DNA of 25,770 nucleotides from a virus: positions 1 through 25,770 of the IMG/VR virus record IMGVR_UViG_3300001970_000029; one strand, given 5' to 3'. Under the pieces are notes generated by a model. That model was not told where the DNA came from. It saw nothing but the letters and a program-made list of their open reading frames with translations, and did no database searches. The translations under genes and the position numbers were made by a program. Below are positions 1 to 6,857 of this stretch, in pieces. Numbering within the stretch: the stretch's first letter is position 1; each line of letters opens with the position of its first letter.

Positions 1-1137
1 CCCTGCGCCGCCGGACAGCTCGAGAGCATCGGCTTCGAAGACGTCCTCGAGGACCACGGCCTGCAGCGCGAGATCTCCGGCGCCTCCGTGATCCGCGCGC
101 GGATCCAGCAGCGCGCGCTGCCGGAGAAGGCCGTGCAGGAGGCCCTGATCGAGCGGATCCGCGAGATCGAGGAGCGCGAAGGTGAACCCGTGCGCGGCGT
201 CCGCCGGCGCGAGCTCGTCGACGAGGTCCGCGCCAGCCTCATCCCGAAGACGCCGACGCAGTCGACCAGGCAGTGGGTCGTCATCGACCGCGAGCAGGGC
301 CTGGTCCTGATCGATTCGGCCACGGCCGCCCGGGGCGAGGCGCTTCTGACGCTGCTCCGTGGGTGCGTCGGATCTCTTCCGGTGCGCCCGCTCGCCTTCG
401 CCCGACCGCTCGACGGCGTGCTCACGAGCTGGGTGACGTCGGGAGATCTCCCGCCAGGCTTCGCCCTCGGCGAGTGGTGCGACCTCGAGCATCCGCAGGA
501 CACGGCCAACAAGGTGCGCTTCCGCGGCCAGGTGCTCGACGAGGACGAAGTGCAGGCCGCCCTCGCGCGAGGCCTCCGTGTCACCGCGCTCGAGCTGATC
601 ATCGACGTCGGCGTCGATGCACCGCTGAAGCTCACGCTCTCCGAGGACGCGTCCTTCCGGCGCGTGGACATGCCCTGGGAGCCAGGCGGGAACCTCGAGG
701 AGGAGACAGAGCTGTCGCGCCTGGACGCCGATCTCACGCTCGTGGTGCTCGGGCTTCGACGGCTGTTCGAGCAGCTGTTCCCGCAGCTCGGCGGAACCGC
801 CACCGAGAGCCACGGTTCACCGGCGGGCACGGCAGGTGCCGTGCTGTCCCGGCTCGCGGACACGGCAAAGGAGGACGGCGGCATCGCAGCGATCGAGATC
901 GACGGGCAGCGGTTCGAGCTCGGTCAGCATGCGGGCGATCAGCCGGACCCGCGCTACAGCGAGGCCGTGGCGTACGTCCTCGAGTCGCGCCGCGCCTACA
1001 TCTCCTCGGTGCAGCGCAAGCTGCGCATCGGCTACAACCACGCGGCGCGCCTCATCGAAGCCATGGAGGCCGCCGGCATTGTCAGCCCGATGGGCGAGGA
1101 CGGATCGCGCATGGTTCTCGCGGAGCCCGCCGCGTGA
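1..1137 (+). CDS. RdgC-family protein with C-terminal FtsK-gamma-like winged helix (5' partial)
   Basis: The reading frame is open from base 1, so the N-terminus lies outside the window; 378 codons are visible. Nucleotides ~100-800 match the RdgC family, which forms ring-shaped DNA-binding dimers that modulate RecA-dependent recombination. The signs are the [10 protein letters not shown]-type segment, the E/R-rich helix IEEREG, then SLPVRPL, and a [10 protein letters not shown] block followed by an L-rich end. After a Gly/Ser/Thr linker (~790-840) the last ~65 residues (nt ~940-1125) resemble the FtsK gamma domain: [14 protein letters not shown], then [24 protein letters not shown]. That winged helix reads oriented KOPS-type DNA sites in FtsK. 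No FtsK motor precedes it here. The stop overlaps the GTG of the HNH gene. RdgC identity is fairly sure; the fusion is seen directly in one frame; a sequence-targeted RdgC is inference. Confidence 0.82.
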   Translation, partial: PCAAGQLESIGFEDVLEDHGLQREISGASVIRARIQQRALPEKAVQEALIERIREIEEREGEPVRGVRRRELVDEVRASLIPKTPTQSTRQWVVIDREQGLVLIDSATAARGEALLTLLRGCVGSLPVRPLAFARPLDGVLTSWVTSGDLPPGFALGEWCDLEHPQDTANKVRFRGQVLDEDEVQAALARGLRVTALELIIDVGVDAPLKLTLSEDASFRRVDMPWEPGGNLEEETELSRLDADLTLVVLGLRRLFEQLFPQLGGTATESHGSPAGTAGAVLSRLADTAKEDGGIAAIEIDGQRFELGQHAGDQPDPRYSEAVAYVLESRRAYISSVQRKLRIGYNHAARLIEAMEAAGIVSPMGEDGSRMVLAEPAA

Positions 1138-1925
1138 CGATCGCGCCGGGCCAGTTCGTAGGCCGCCTCGAGGTCCTCGAGAGCCTCGGCGACGCCGGCG
1201 GTGGCGTCGAGCTCTGGCAGTGCCGCTGCACGTGCGGCCAGACCGCCTACGAGCTCACCACCGACCTGGAGGCATGGGACGTCGTGTCGTGCGGTGACTG
1301 CGGCTTCGGGCCGCCCTGGTCGCCTGCCGAGGAAGAGCTGCTCCGACGCGAGCACTCGGACACGCCGAACCGAGATCTCGCCATCCGACTCGACCGCACG
1401 CGGCCAGCCATCAAGTCGCGGTCGACGTACCTCGGGCTCAAGAAGTCGGAGGCGTTCATGGCGTCCGGCGCGTCCGGGCGGATCCAGCCAGGCACCGTGC
1501 CGCCGAACAAGGGCCGGCGGGGCGGTCCGGTGCACCCGAACTCCAGGCGCACGCAGTTCAAGCCCGGGCAGCGTGGCAACAAGTGGCAGCCGCTCGGCAC
1601 CGAGAAGCTCTCGAAGGAGGGCTACCTGCTCCGGAAGGTCTCGGACACCGGGTACCCGCCTCGGGACTGGCGCCAGGTGCACCGCCTCGTCTGGGAGGCC
1701 GCGGGCCGCGAGATCCCTGAGGGCCGCGTTCTCTGCTTCGTGAACGGCGATCGCCGCGACATCCGACTCGAGAACCTCGAGCTCGTGCACCGCGCGGACC
1801 TGATGCGCCGGAACACGCGCCACAACCTGCCGCCGGAGCTGCGAGAGATCCATGTCCTCCGCGCGGCTCTCCACCGAAAGATCTGCAGAAGGGAGCGCGA
1901 GCTCGATGAAGAACCGCATGGCTGA
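1134..1925 (+). CDS. Phage HNH homing-type endonuclease with N-terminal Cys cluster
   Basis: 263 aa, starting at a GTG that overlaps the previous stop, the usual arrangement in this operon. Residues 30-56 hold five cysteines (C30, C32, C34, C53, C56), probably a zinc ribbon. Residues ~61-102 (WSPAEEELL through [13 protein letters not shown]) look like a SANT/Myb-type DNA-binding helix bundle. The P-x-N-K-G and FKPG motifs (~123-145) and the HNH core ([10 protein letters not shown]183; FVNGD, N204-D206; LENLELV, N214; MRRN) define the phage HNH endonuclease family. It would cut DNA at a specific site, either as a homing enzyme or in phage DNA metabolism. It lies far from the terminase genes, so a role in packaging like that of HK97 gp74 is less likely. 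The family call is confident; the target is unknown. Confidence 0.85.
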   Translation: MTIAPGQFVGRLEVLESLGDAGGGVELWQCRCTCGQTAYELTTDLEAWDVVSCGDCGFGPPWSPAEEELLRREHSDTPNRDLAIRLDRTRPAIKSRSTYLGLKKSEAFMASGASGRIQPGTVPPNKGRRGGPVHPNSRRTQFKPGQRGNKWQPLGTEKLSKEGYLLRKVSDTGYPPRDWRQVHRLVWEAAGREIPEGRVLCFVNGDRRDIRLENLELVHRADLMRRNTRHNLPPELREIHVLRAALHRKICRRERELDEEPHG

Positions 1926-2148
1926 CGTCCGGAATCACCTGGTCGCCCAGCTCGAGGCCCTCGGCGACAAGGACGCCGACGCCCTGACCGTCGCGAAGGC
2001 GAAGGCCGCCTCCGACGTCGCCGGGACGTACGTCCAGACCGTGAAGGTCGAGCTGCAGGCGCGCGAGTTCATGGCCCGCGAGGGCCTGGAAGCGGACGAG
2101 GCGCTGCCCGAGGTACTGCAGCGGCCTGCTCTGCCCCACGACGCCTGA
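1906..2148 (+). CDS. Small conserved phage protein, function unknown
   Basis: 80 aa, predicted helical and charged, with no membrane segment or metal motif. The ATG at 1906 is preferred because a purine-rich GAAGGGA lies about 11 bases upstream; a second in-frame ATG at 1918 is possible, and an upstream ATG at 1852 would overlap the HNH gene by 74 bases without a good ribosome site. It overlaps the end of the HNH gene by 20 bases and ends 10 bases before the ParB gene, so it belongs to the same transcript. Proteins of this size and composition (an LVAQLEAL helix, then a long VAGTYVQTVKVELQA helix) are common next to phage HNH/ParB genes, but no function is known to me. Confidence 0.6.
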   Translation: MKNRMADVRNHLVAQLEALGDKDADALTVAKAKAASDVAGTYVQTVKVELQAREFMAREGLEADEALPEVLQRPALPHDA

Positions 2149-2158
2149 CGGAGGCCCC

Positions 2159-3718
2159 ATGAGCCAGATCGAAGACATCGCGATCGACGCGATCGCACCC
2201 AGCCCGCTGAACTACCGCCGCACGTTCGACGAGAGCGCGCTGCGGGAGCTCGGCGAGTCGATCGCCGCGAACGGCCTGATCCAGCCCATCCGAGTCAGAC
2301 CCGTCCTCGAGGGCGAGGAAGACGGCGTCCGCTACGAGGTCGTCGTCGGCGAGCGGCGATGGCGGGCGCACAAGCTGGTCGAGCTGCCCACGATCCGCGC
2401 CGAGGTCGTCGAGATGACCGACGACCAGGTGCTCGAGGTCCAGCTGATCGAGAACCTGCAGCGCGCGAACCCGCATCCGATCGAGGAGGCCGAGGCCTAC
2501 GCGCGGCTCCGAGAACGCGGGCTCACGCTCGCGCAGATCGCATCGAAGGTCGGGCTCTCGATTCCGACCGTGCATCAGCGGCTCAAGCTCTGCGGCCTGA
2601 TCGATCCGGCCCGCGAGGACTTCGACGCCGGCTGGCTCGACCTCGGCGCCATCATGGCCATGGCGCCGCTCGAGGCGCACGTGCAGACCGAGCTGCTCGC
2701 CACGCTGCGTGATCGCCACTACCGGCGCCAGGGCTGGAAAGAGGAGGACCGAGAGAAGCCGGAGGCGGCGATCAACGCCGCAGCCGTCCAGCGCGTGATC
2801 TCCGACCAGTTCCTCCGCGTGATCGCCTCCGCGCCCTTCGACGTCGCCGACGAGGACCTCGTCGCGTCCGCGCCGGCGTGCGCCGCATGCCCGAAGCGAA
2901 CGGGCGAGCAGGAAGGACTGTTCGAGGCCGGCGACGAGGACCAGTGCACGGACGGCGACTGCTGGCGCAGCAAGCTGATCGCCCACTTCAAGCGCCTGAA
3001 GAAGTCGGGCGAGAAGTGCCTGACGAAGGCGCAGGCGGAGACAGCGTTTCATCGCCGCTGGGAAAGTGAGCGGGTTGCGTCGGACGAACACGAGTACGTC
3101 GGCGGGCAGCGCGTGACCGTGACCGAGCTCATCGATGACGAGGAGCCTCTCGTCTACGGGCAGGACGCGCGAACCGGCGAGATCCGGACCTTCGTGGCGA
3201 AGGCAGCCGTCCAGCGCGCAGTCCGCGCACGCACACGCACGCCGGCCTCGAGCGACGAGAAGAAGCGGAAGGAGCAGGAGCGACTCGCGAAGCTCGAGAC
3301 GAAGCGCCAGCGCCACGCGAACCGCACGGCCATCCTCGCCGTGCACGAGGCTACCCGCGCCTCGAACGAGGACATCGTGTTCCTGCTGCGCGCGGTCGTC
3401 GCCGCCATCCGGCACGACGTCGCGAAGGAGATCTGCGACGGCCATGGTCTCGAGGCGCAGCAGGGAGAGTTCGGAGCCCCGGCCTATGCCGAGGCCGTCC
3501 TCGAGTACTTCGAAACCCAGAAGCTCCGCGGCCAGGTCGCCCTCGCCCTCGAGGCACAGATCCGCGAATCGGTGACCTGGGACATGAGCAGGCGCAGCGA
3601 GCTGCTCGAAGCCTGCGTCGAGCGATACGGCGTCGACGTCGTCGCGCTCGAGGCAGCCGCCGCCGAGGCGCTGCCGGACACCAAGGCGAAGAAGCAGCCG
3701 AAGGCGAAGGCCGCGTGA
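2159..3718 (+). CDS. ParB/Spo0J-family DNA-binding protein with C-terminal Cys cluster
   Basis: 519 aa, preceded by a strong GGAGG ribosome site at ~2149-2153. The N-terminal ParB domain is clear: the NYR segment near residue 18, the GERRWRA box at 64-70 and ENLQR at 98-102, which are the CTP-binding motifs of the ParB CTPase fold. A helix-turn-helix follows at 121-143 (LTLAQIASKVGLSIPTVHQRLK). The second half is unlike chromosomal ParB: C241, C244, C263 and C268 form a probable zinc site, then a basic charged helical stretch, and the protein ends in a Lys/Ala-rich tail. No ParA ATPase is visible, and the element has an integrase and attP, so plasmid-style segregation is unlikely from this window alone. 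DNA condensation, transcription control or a nuclease-associated role are alternatives. Confidence 0.9.
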   Translation: MSQIEDIAIDAIAPSPLNYRRTFDESALRELGESIAANGLIQPIRVRPVLEGEEDGVRYEVVVGERRWRAHKLVELPTIRAEVVEMTDDQVLEVQLIENLQRANPHPIEEAEAYARLRERGLTLAQIASKVGLSIPTVHQRLKLCGLIDPAREDFDAGWLDLGAIMAMAPLEAHVQTELLATLRDRHYRRQGWKEEDREKPEAAINAAAVQRVISDQFLRVIASAPFDVADEDLVASAPACAACPKRTGEQEGLFEAGDEDQCTDGDCWRSKLIAHFKRLKKSGEKCLTKAQAETAFHRRWESERVASDEHEYVGGQRVTVTELIDDEEPLVYGQDARTGEIRTFVAKAAVQRAVRARTRTPASSDEKKRKEQERLAKLETKRQRHANRTAILAVHEATRASNEDIVFLLRAVVAAIRHDVAKEICDGHGLEAQQGEFGAPAYAEAVLEYFETQKLRGQVALALEAQIRESVTWDMSRRSELLEACVERYGVDVVALEAAAAEALPDTKAKKQPKAKAA

Positions 3719-4011
3719 CGTCCACCAGCCTCTACATCCGCTGCGAAGCCTGCCGCGGGACCGGGCACTGGTCCGGGATGTTCCACCGCGGCGCCTGCGC
3801 GGCCTGCGGCGGTGTCGGGGCGGTGATGGCCGACGGATCACCGATCGCCGCGGAGGAGGCCGTGTTCCTGCTCCGCCAGCAGCTCAACGAACGGAACGAT
3901 CAGCTGCGCCAGGCGAGAGCGGAGCTCCGCCAGCTGCGGGCGCAGCGGTCGCCTGGAGACACCCTGCGCGACGCGGTCTATCCGCCAGGGTCGCGCTACC
4001 ACGGAGACTGA
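3715..4011 (+). CDS. DnaJ-type zinc-finger mini-protein
   Basis: 98 aa from a GTG that overlaps the stop of the ParB gene by four bases (translational coupling). Residues 10-17 (CEACRGTG) and 28-35 (CAACGGVG) are two CxxCxGxG repeats, the zinc-binding unit of the DnaJ cysteine-rich domain. DnaJ itself has four such repeats plus a J domain; only two are present here and there is no J domain. The rest is a probable coiled-coil helix (LLRQQLNERNDQLRQARAELRQLRAQ). It may act as a small zinc-stabilised adaptor. The function is unknown; the zinc-finger call is safe. Confidence 0.75.
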   Translation: MTSTSLYIRCEACRGTGHWSGMFHRGACAACGGVGAVMADGSPIAAEEAVFLLRQQLNERNDQLRQARAELRQLRAQRSPGDTLRDAVYPPGSRYHGD

Positions 4012-4016
4012 TCACG

Positions 4017-4373
4017 ATGACGACGATCGACGGGCTGGCCCTGCAGGAGCTCAGGGAGACGTGCGAGGAGGTGCGCGACGGGATCGGCGGGGAGATGACT
4101 CTGTCCGAGGACGACGCGCGCCTGCTCATCCGGCTGATGGACGAGCGAGACGCGCGGCTCGACGCCGGCGGCGCCATCGCTGACAGCGACCTAGTCGGTG
4201 CCGAGCTCGCCGTGCTTGGGGAGTTCGAGGCCGATGGATGCCGCTACGAGCACGCAGGCGTGATCGTGTTCGACGACGTCGAGTCAGTGCGTGCCGCGGC
4301 GCCCCATCTGTTCCGGCGTGTGGTGCTCGTGGCGCCCACCAGCGCCGCGCCGGCGACGGAGGCCTCGTCGTGA
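4017..4373 (+). CDS. Hypothetical acidic phage protein
   Basis: 118 aa, ATG start five bases after the previous stop, with a GGAG element upstream in the end of the zinc-finger gene. The first ~50 residues are acidic and helical (LQELRETCEEVRDGIG, then EDDARLLIRLMDERDARLDAGG). The C-terminal half looks like an alpha/beta fold. No motif is recognised. Its stop overlaps the GTG of the next gene. Codon use and GC content match its neighbours, so it is probably a real gene of the operon. Confidence 0.6.
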   Translation: MTTIDGLALQELRETCEEVRDGIGGEMTLSEDDARLLIRLMDERDARLDAGGAIADSDLVGAELAVLGEFEADGCRYEHAGVIVFDDVESVRAAAPHLFRRVVLVAPTSAAPATEASS

Positions 4374-4630
4374 GCCGCTTCTGGGCATGGGATCCGGAGA
4401 ACCAGGAGCCCGCAGACGCGCGTCTGTTGGAGGCCGTGGACGCCGAACACGCGGCCGAGCTGTTCGCCGAACGCGACGACTACGAGTCCGCGGAATTCGG
4501 ATACGCCAACGACGGCGGGAGGGTCCGGGTGCGCGACGAGAACGGTGCAGTGCAGACCTTCAGCATCACTGCGGAGGCACGCCCGACGTACACCGCGACG
4601 CTCGACGAGACCCTGGAGGTGAGGCCGTGA
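4370..4630 (+). CDS. Hypothetical small acidic protein
   Basis: 86 aa from a GTG overlapping the previous stop. A longer in-frame version starting at 4238 would overlap the preceding gene by more than 130 bases, so the short form is chosen. The sequence is rich in Glu, Asp and Ala and starts with a Trp/Phe cluster (SRFWAWDPENQE). The DAEHAAELFAERDDY segment resembles small phage proteins with a beta-alpha-beta layout, but no family is assigned. Its stop overlaps the start of the membrane-segment protein downstream. Confidence 0.55.
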   Translation: MSRFWAWDPENQEPADARLLEAVDAEHAAELFAERDDYESAEFGYANDGGRVRVRDENGAVQTFSITAEARPTYTATLDETLEVRP

Positions 4631-4947
4631 GCCGCCTCGCGCTCCTCCAGGAGTTCCACGATCGTGTTCGCATCGCGCGGGCAGTCGACCAGCGCGCAGG
4701 CCTGGGCGGCTACATCGCGGCCCGCATCGAGGACATCGAGGCGGAGGCGACGGGCCTGTTCGTCGCGGCCCTGGCCGTGCCGTGGTTCGCCTGCTCGCTC
4801 GCTTGGGGCTTCCTGCGCCTGGTCACGGCGCCGATCGGCTACGCGCTGAACCCGTACTGGCAGGCGTGGCGGCTCAGGCACCACGGGCGGCTCTGGGAGC
4901 TGCTGCAGCGCCGGGTCGAGCAACGGGAGAGGCGGGGCGATGGCTGA
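4627..4947 (+). CDS. Hypothetical protein with one hydrophobic, probably membrane, segment
   Basis: 106 aa from a GTG that overlaps the previous stop. Residues ~40-70 are hydrophobic (LFVAALAVPWFACSLAWGF, then LVTAPIGYAL), enough for one or two membrane passes. They are flanked by a helical acidic/basic N-terminal part and a strongly basic C-terminus (RRVEQRERRGDG). It lies in the early operon beside non-lysis genes, and a holin would normally sit with an endolysin, so I do not call it a holin. A membrane-anchored accessory role such as superinfection exclusion is possible but unsupported. Confidence 0.55.
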   Translation: MSRLALLQEFHDRVRIARAVDQRAGLGGYIAARIEDIEAEATGLFVAALAVPWFACSLAWGFLRLVTAPIGYALNPYWQAWRLRHHGRLWELLQRRVEQRERRGDG

Positions 4948-5119
4948 CCGGGATAGATGGCTGGCCGAGCTGACGCGTGCCGCCGCGGCGGCGGGCATCC
5001 CGAACGACGACGTTCCTGCCGTTGTCGAGGCGCTCGTCGACGAGCCGCGAGATGGCCGCAGCGCGGAGGAGGTCGTTCGCGACGAGCTTGACGCATGGTC
5101 GCCAGGAGACTGCGAATGA
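4940..5119 (+). CDS. Very small acidic protein, unknown
   Basis: 59 aa. The ATG at 4940 overlaps the end of the previous gene by eight bases and follows a GAGAGGCGGGG purine stretch that can act as ribosome site. The product starts MADRDRWLAELTRAAAAAG, has a GIPNDDVPAVVEALVDEP middle, and ends in DAWSPGDCE. It fills an otherwise empty gap in a tightly packed operon, and its stop overlaps the next ATG (ATGA), which supports it as a real coupled gene. No function can be assigned. Confidence 0.6.
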   Translation: MADRDRWLAELTRAAAAAGIPNDDVPAVVEALVDEPRDGRSAEEVVRDELDAWSPGDCE

Positions 5120-5391
5120 GCGCCCGGCGAACGTCCGTCGTGCACTGCAAGCGCGAGTCCTTCGACGTCTACATCGGCCGCCCCGGGCGGTGGGGGAACC
5201 CGTTTCGGATCGGACCCGACGGCACGCGGAGCGAGGTGCTCGAGAAGTTCGAAGCATGGATCCGTGCGCCAGAGCGCGCCGAGCTCCGCGCGGAGGTCCG
5301 GCGCCACCTGCGCGGCAAGGTCCTCGGCTGCTGGTGCGCCCCGAAGGCCTGCCACGGGGACGTGCTGGCCAGGATTGCGGACGAGGGCTGA
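5116..5391 (+). CDS. DUF4326-family protein
   Basis: 91 aa. The ATG at 5116 overlaps the preceding stop and has an AGGAG eight bases upstream (5104-5108); an in-frame ATG at 5095 lacks a comparable site. The family signature is strong: TSVVHCKRESFDVYIGRP near the N-terminus, WGNPF with a following DGTR, and the C-terminal CWCAPKACHGDVL block. DUF4326 proteins are common on phages and mobile elements; the conserved Cys/His residues suggest metal binding or a nucleotide-related enzyme, but no reaction is established that I know of. Confidence 0.85.
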   Translation: MSARRTSVVHCKRESFDVYIGRPGRWGNPFRIGPDGTRSEVLEKFEAWIRAPERAELRAEVRRHLRGKVLGCWCAPKACHGDVLARIADEG

Positions 5392-5392
5392 C

Positions 5393-5614
5393 GTGGGCGC
5401 CGCCGAGGACATCTACACCGTCGAGGAGCTGAAGGCGCTCACGCGCGCCAAGCAGCGAGCGAAGGTGATCGAGGTCCTCGCGCGCAACCGGATCCCGTTC
5501 ATCATCGCCGCGGACGGCTGGCCGTCGGTCGACCGACGTTGGATGCCGGGCGGCAACGTGGTATCGCTGAATGCCCGACGGTCGGAGGAGCCCGACTTCG
5601 ATGCCCTCACGTGA
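5393..5614 (+). CDS. DUF4224-family protein next to the integrase, candidate directionality factor
   Basis: 73 aa from a GTG directly after the DUF4326 stop. The pattern YTVEELKALT, then the KVIEVLARNRIPFIIAADGWPSV segment, is typical of DUF4224, a small domain found beside phage integrases. The layout (short basic helix, turn, then a small beta wing) is compatible with a winged-helix DNA binder. Its end overlaps the integrase start by 14 bases, so the two are co-translated. Position and size fit an excisionase-like recombination directionality factor; that role is inference from context only. Confidence 0.75.
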   Translation: MGAAEDIYTVEELKALTRAKQRAKVIEVLARNRIPFIIAADGWPSVDRRWMPGGNVVSLNARRSEEPDFDALT

Positions 5615-6686
5615 GCCTCACTGGCCGAAGCGGTGGACCTGGAAGCACGGTGCGATCTGGTACCGGACGCGGCCCGACGACCGTCACCTGTGGAACGACC
5701 AGAGCTGGTTCCGACTCGGCGCCACGGAGGCCGAGGCCTGGGCGTGCTGGTTCGATCGTGCCGGCACGACGCCCTCGCAGCCGCTGCAGACAATCGGCGA
5801 CGCGATCCAGCGTTACCGCGGTGAGGTGCTCACGAAGAAGGCGCCGAAGACGCAGCGGGACTATGACCGGGCCCTGAAGCGCCTCGAGCCCGTGTTCGGC
5901 CGCATGCACCCTGCCAAGCTCCGGCCGGTGCACGTCGCTCGCTACATGGACCTCAGGGTGAAGGCAGACGGCACCGGTACCGTGGCGGCGAACCGGGACA
6001 AGGCCGTGCTGTCGGCGGTGATGACGTGCTGCGTGCGGTGGGGCCTGATCGATCGGAACCTGGTGCGCGAGATCTCGCGGTTTGAGGAGACGCCGCGCGA
6101 GCGGTACGTCGAGGACGCGGAGCTCGACGCCTTCCTCGAGCACTGCCGGCAGAGCAGGACGAAGGCCGGCCGCGTCGTGGCCGCGTTCGTCCGCCTGAAG
6201 CTGCTCACAAGCCTTCGCCAGGGCCAGATCCGCCAGCTCCACCGCGCCTGGTGGAAGCCCGCCAGGAACGTCCTCAGCGTGCCCAGCGCGAAGGGAGGCC
6301 TCGCCGTCGAGTACGAGGGCCCCGAGCTCGCCGACGCCATCGAGGAGCTGCAGGACGCGTGCGCAGTCGGGAGAGGCATCGCCAGCGTCTACCTCGCCCC
6401 GACGCGCTCGGGCGCGCCGTACACGGACACCGGGTTCCAGTCGCTGTGGCAGCGGACGATGCGGTCCTACCTGACGGCGAATCCGGGCGCGCGGCGCTTC
6501 ACGGAGCACGATCTGCGAGCGAAGGTCGTCACGGACGAACAGGATCTCGACCTCGCGCGGCGCCGCGCTGGGCATCGATCCGTCAGCACGACGCAGCGGC
6601 ACTATCGCGTACGGCCGGAGCGAGTACCTGTCTCACGAGCGCGCCTGCAGGCCACGAAATCAGGCGGCGGAGACGGGGAAAAGTGA
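5601..6686 (+). CDS. int: Tyrosine-type site-specific integrase
   Basis: 361 aa tyrosine recombinase that would integrate and excise the phage at attP/attB. The catalytic set is complete: R206 (SLRQGQI), K231 (SAKGG), H303-xx-R306 (TEHDLR), H325 (GHRS) and the nucleophile Y335 (QRHYRV). The N-terminal ~60 residues resemble an arm-binding domain (WTWKHGAIWYRTRP), and 65-165 is the SAM-like core-binding domain. The ATG at 5601 is chosen because a GGAGG lies at 5584-5588 and it starts where the DUF4224 gene ends; an ATG at 5571 is also in frame. The 3' end lies 61 bases from a tRNA-Asn fragment, the probable attP core, and the last codons contain putative arm sites. Intact, with no truncation. 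Confidence 0.95.
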   Translation: MPSREPHWPKRWTWKHGAIWYRTRPDDRHLWNDQSWFRLGATEAEAWACWFDRAGTTPSQPLQTIGDAIQRYRGEVLTKKAPKTQRDYDRALKRLEPVFGRMHPAKLRPVHVARYMDLRVKADGTGTVAANRDKAVLSAVMTCCVRWGLIDRNLVREISRFEETPRERYVEDAELDAFLEHCRQSRTKAGRVVAAFVRLKLLTSLRQGQIRQLHRAWWKPARNVLSVPSAKGGLAVEYEGPELADAIEELQDACAVGRGIASVYLAPTRSGAPYTDTGFQSLWQRTMRSYLTANPGARRFTEHDLRAKVVTDEQDLDLARRRAGHRSVSTTQRHYRVRPERVPVSRARLQATKSGGGDGEK

Positions 6687-6690
6687 GACA
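6629..6690. repeat. Putative integrase arm-type sites, integrase side (two copies of TGTCTCAC)
   Basis: TGTCTCAC occurs at 6629-6636 on the plus strand inside the integrase gene and in inverted orientation (GTGAGACA) at 6683-6690 across the integrase stop codon. The same octamer appears twice more on the other side of the tRNA fragment. Four exact octamers within 230 bases, on both sides of an att core, are what integrase arm-binding sites look like in lambda-type systems. The repeats are seen directly; integrase binding is inferred. Confidence 0.6.
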
Positions 6691-6747
6691 GCGCGGTGCG
6701 CACAATGCCCTGTCGCCTCAGCAACTTGCGCGCCGACGAGCATCGAA

Positions 6748-6792
6748 CTGTTAATCAGCGGGTCGCTGGTTCGAGCCCAGCAGGCGGAGCCA
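6748..6792 (+). other. attP core: 3' part of tRNA-Asn(GTT)
   Basis: The segment holds the anticodon loop CTGTTAA (6748-6754, anticodon GTT), a variable region, an intact T-arm (stem GCTGG 6765-6769, loop TTCGAGC, stem CCAGC 6777-6781), the 3' acceptor strand AGGCGGA (6782-6788), discriminator G and encoded CCA (6790-6792). Bases upstream of the loop do not pair with the 3' anticodon stem, and no D-arm or 5' acceptor strand follows the integrase gene, so this is a fragment and not a working tRNA. Phage-borne tRNA 3' ends restore the host gene after integration, which makes tRNA-Asn the expected attB. The left border of identity could differ by several bases. Confidence 0.85.
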
Positions 6793-6807
6793 TACTTTCA
6801 AGCACTT

Positions 6808-6828
6808 AGGGCGCCCAAGGGCGCCCTT
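6808..6828. terminator. Hairpin between convergent integrase and HTH genes
   Basis: Two palindromic GGGCGCCC blocks separated by AA (6809-6826) form an 8-bp GC-only stem, flanked by A on the left and TT on the right. It lies 16 bases after the tRNA CCA end, the usual place of a tRNA terminator, and between the 3' ends of the plus-strand integrase and the minus-strand HTH gene, so it can stop transcription from both sides. The U-tract is weak on each strand. Confidence 0.6.
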
Positions 6829-6830
6829 CG

Positions 6831-6857
6831 TGTCTCACAGGGACGAAGGTGTCTCAC
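6831..6857 (+). repeat. Putative integrase arm-type sites, far side of attP (two copies of TGTCTCAC)
   Basis: TGTCTCAC at 6831-6838 and again at 6850-6857 in direct orientation, 19 bases apart start to start, which is close to two helical turns. The second copy overlaps the stop codon of the HTH gene. A degenerate inverted copy, ACGAGACA, is at 6983-6990. Together with the copies on the integrase side these bracket the tRNA-Asn fragment. Confidence 0.6.

Noticed and set aside
2069-3841. 590-codon open frame on the minus strand over the ParB gene
   Set aside because: It mirrors the ParB frame, its translation is a low-complexity Arg/Leu/Gly mix, and the plus strand has clear ParB motifs and a ribosome site.
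4627-4947. Holin
   Set aside because: There is a hydrophobic segment, but no endolysin or spanin nearby and the gene is in the early operon; one or two possible membrane passes are not enough.
6731-6792. Complete tRNA-Asn gene
   Set aside because: Only the anticodon loop to CCA is present. Bases 6743-6747 do not pair with the 3' anticodon stem, and there is no D-arm or 5' acceptor strand before it.
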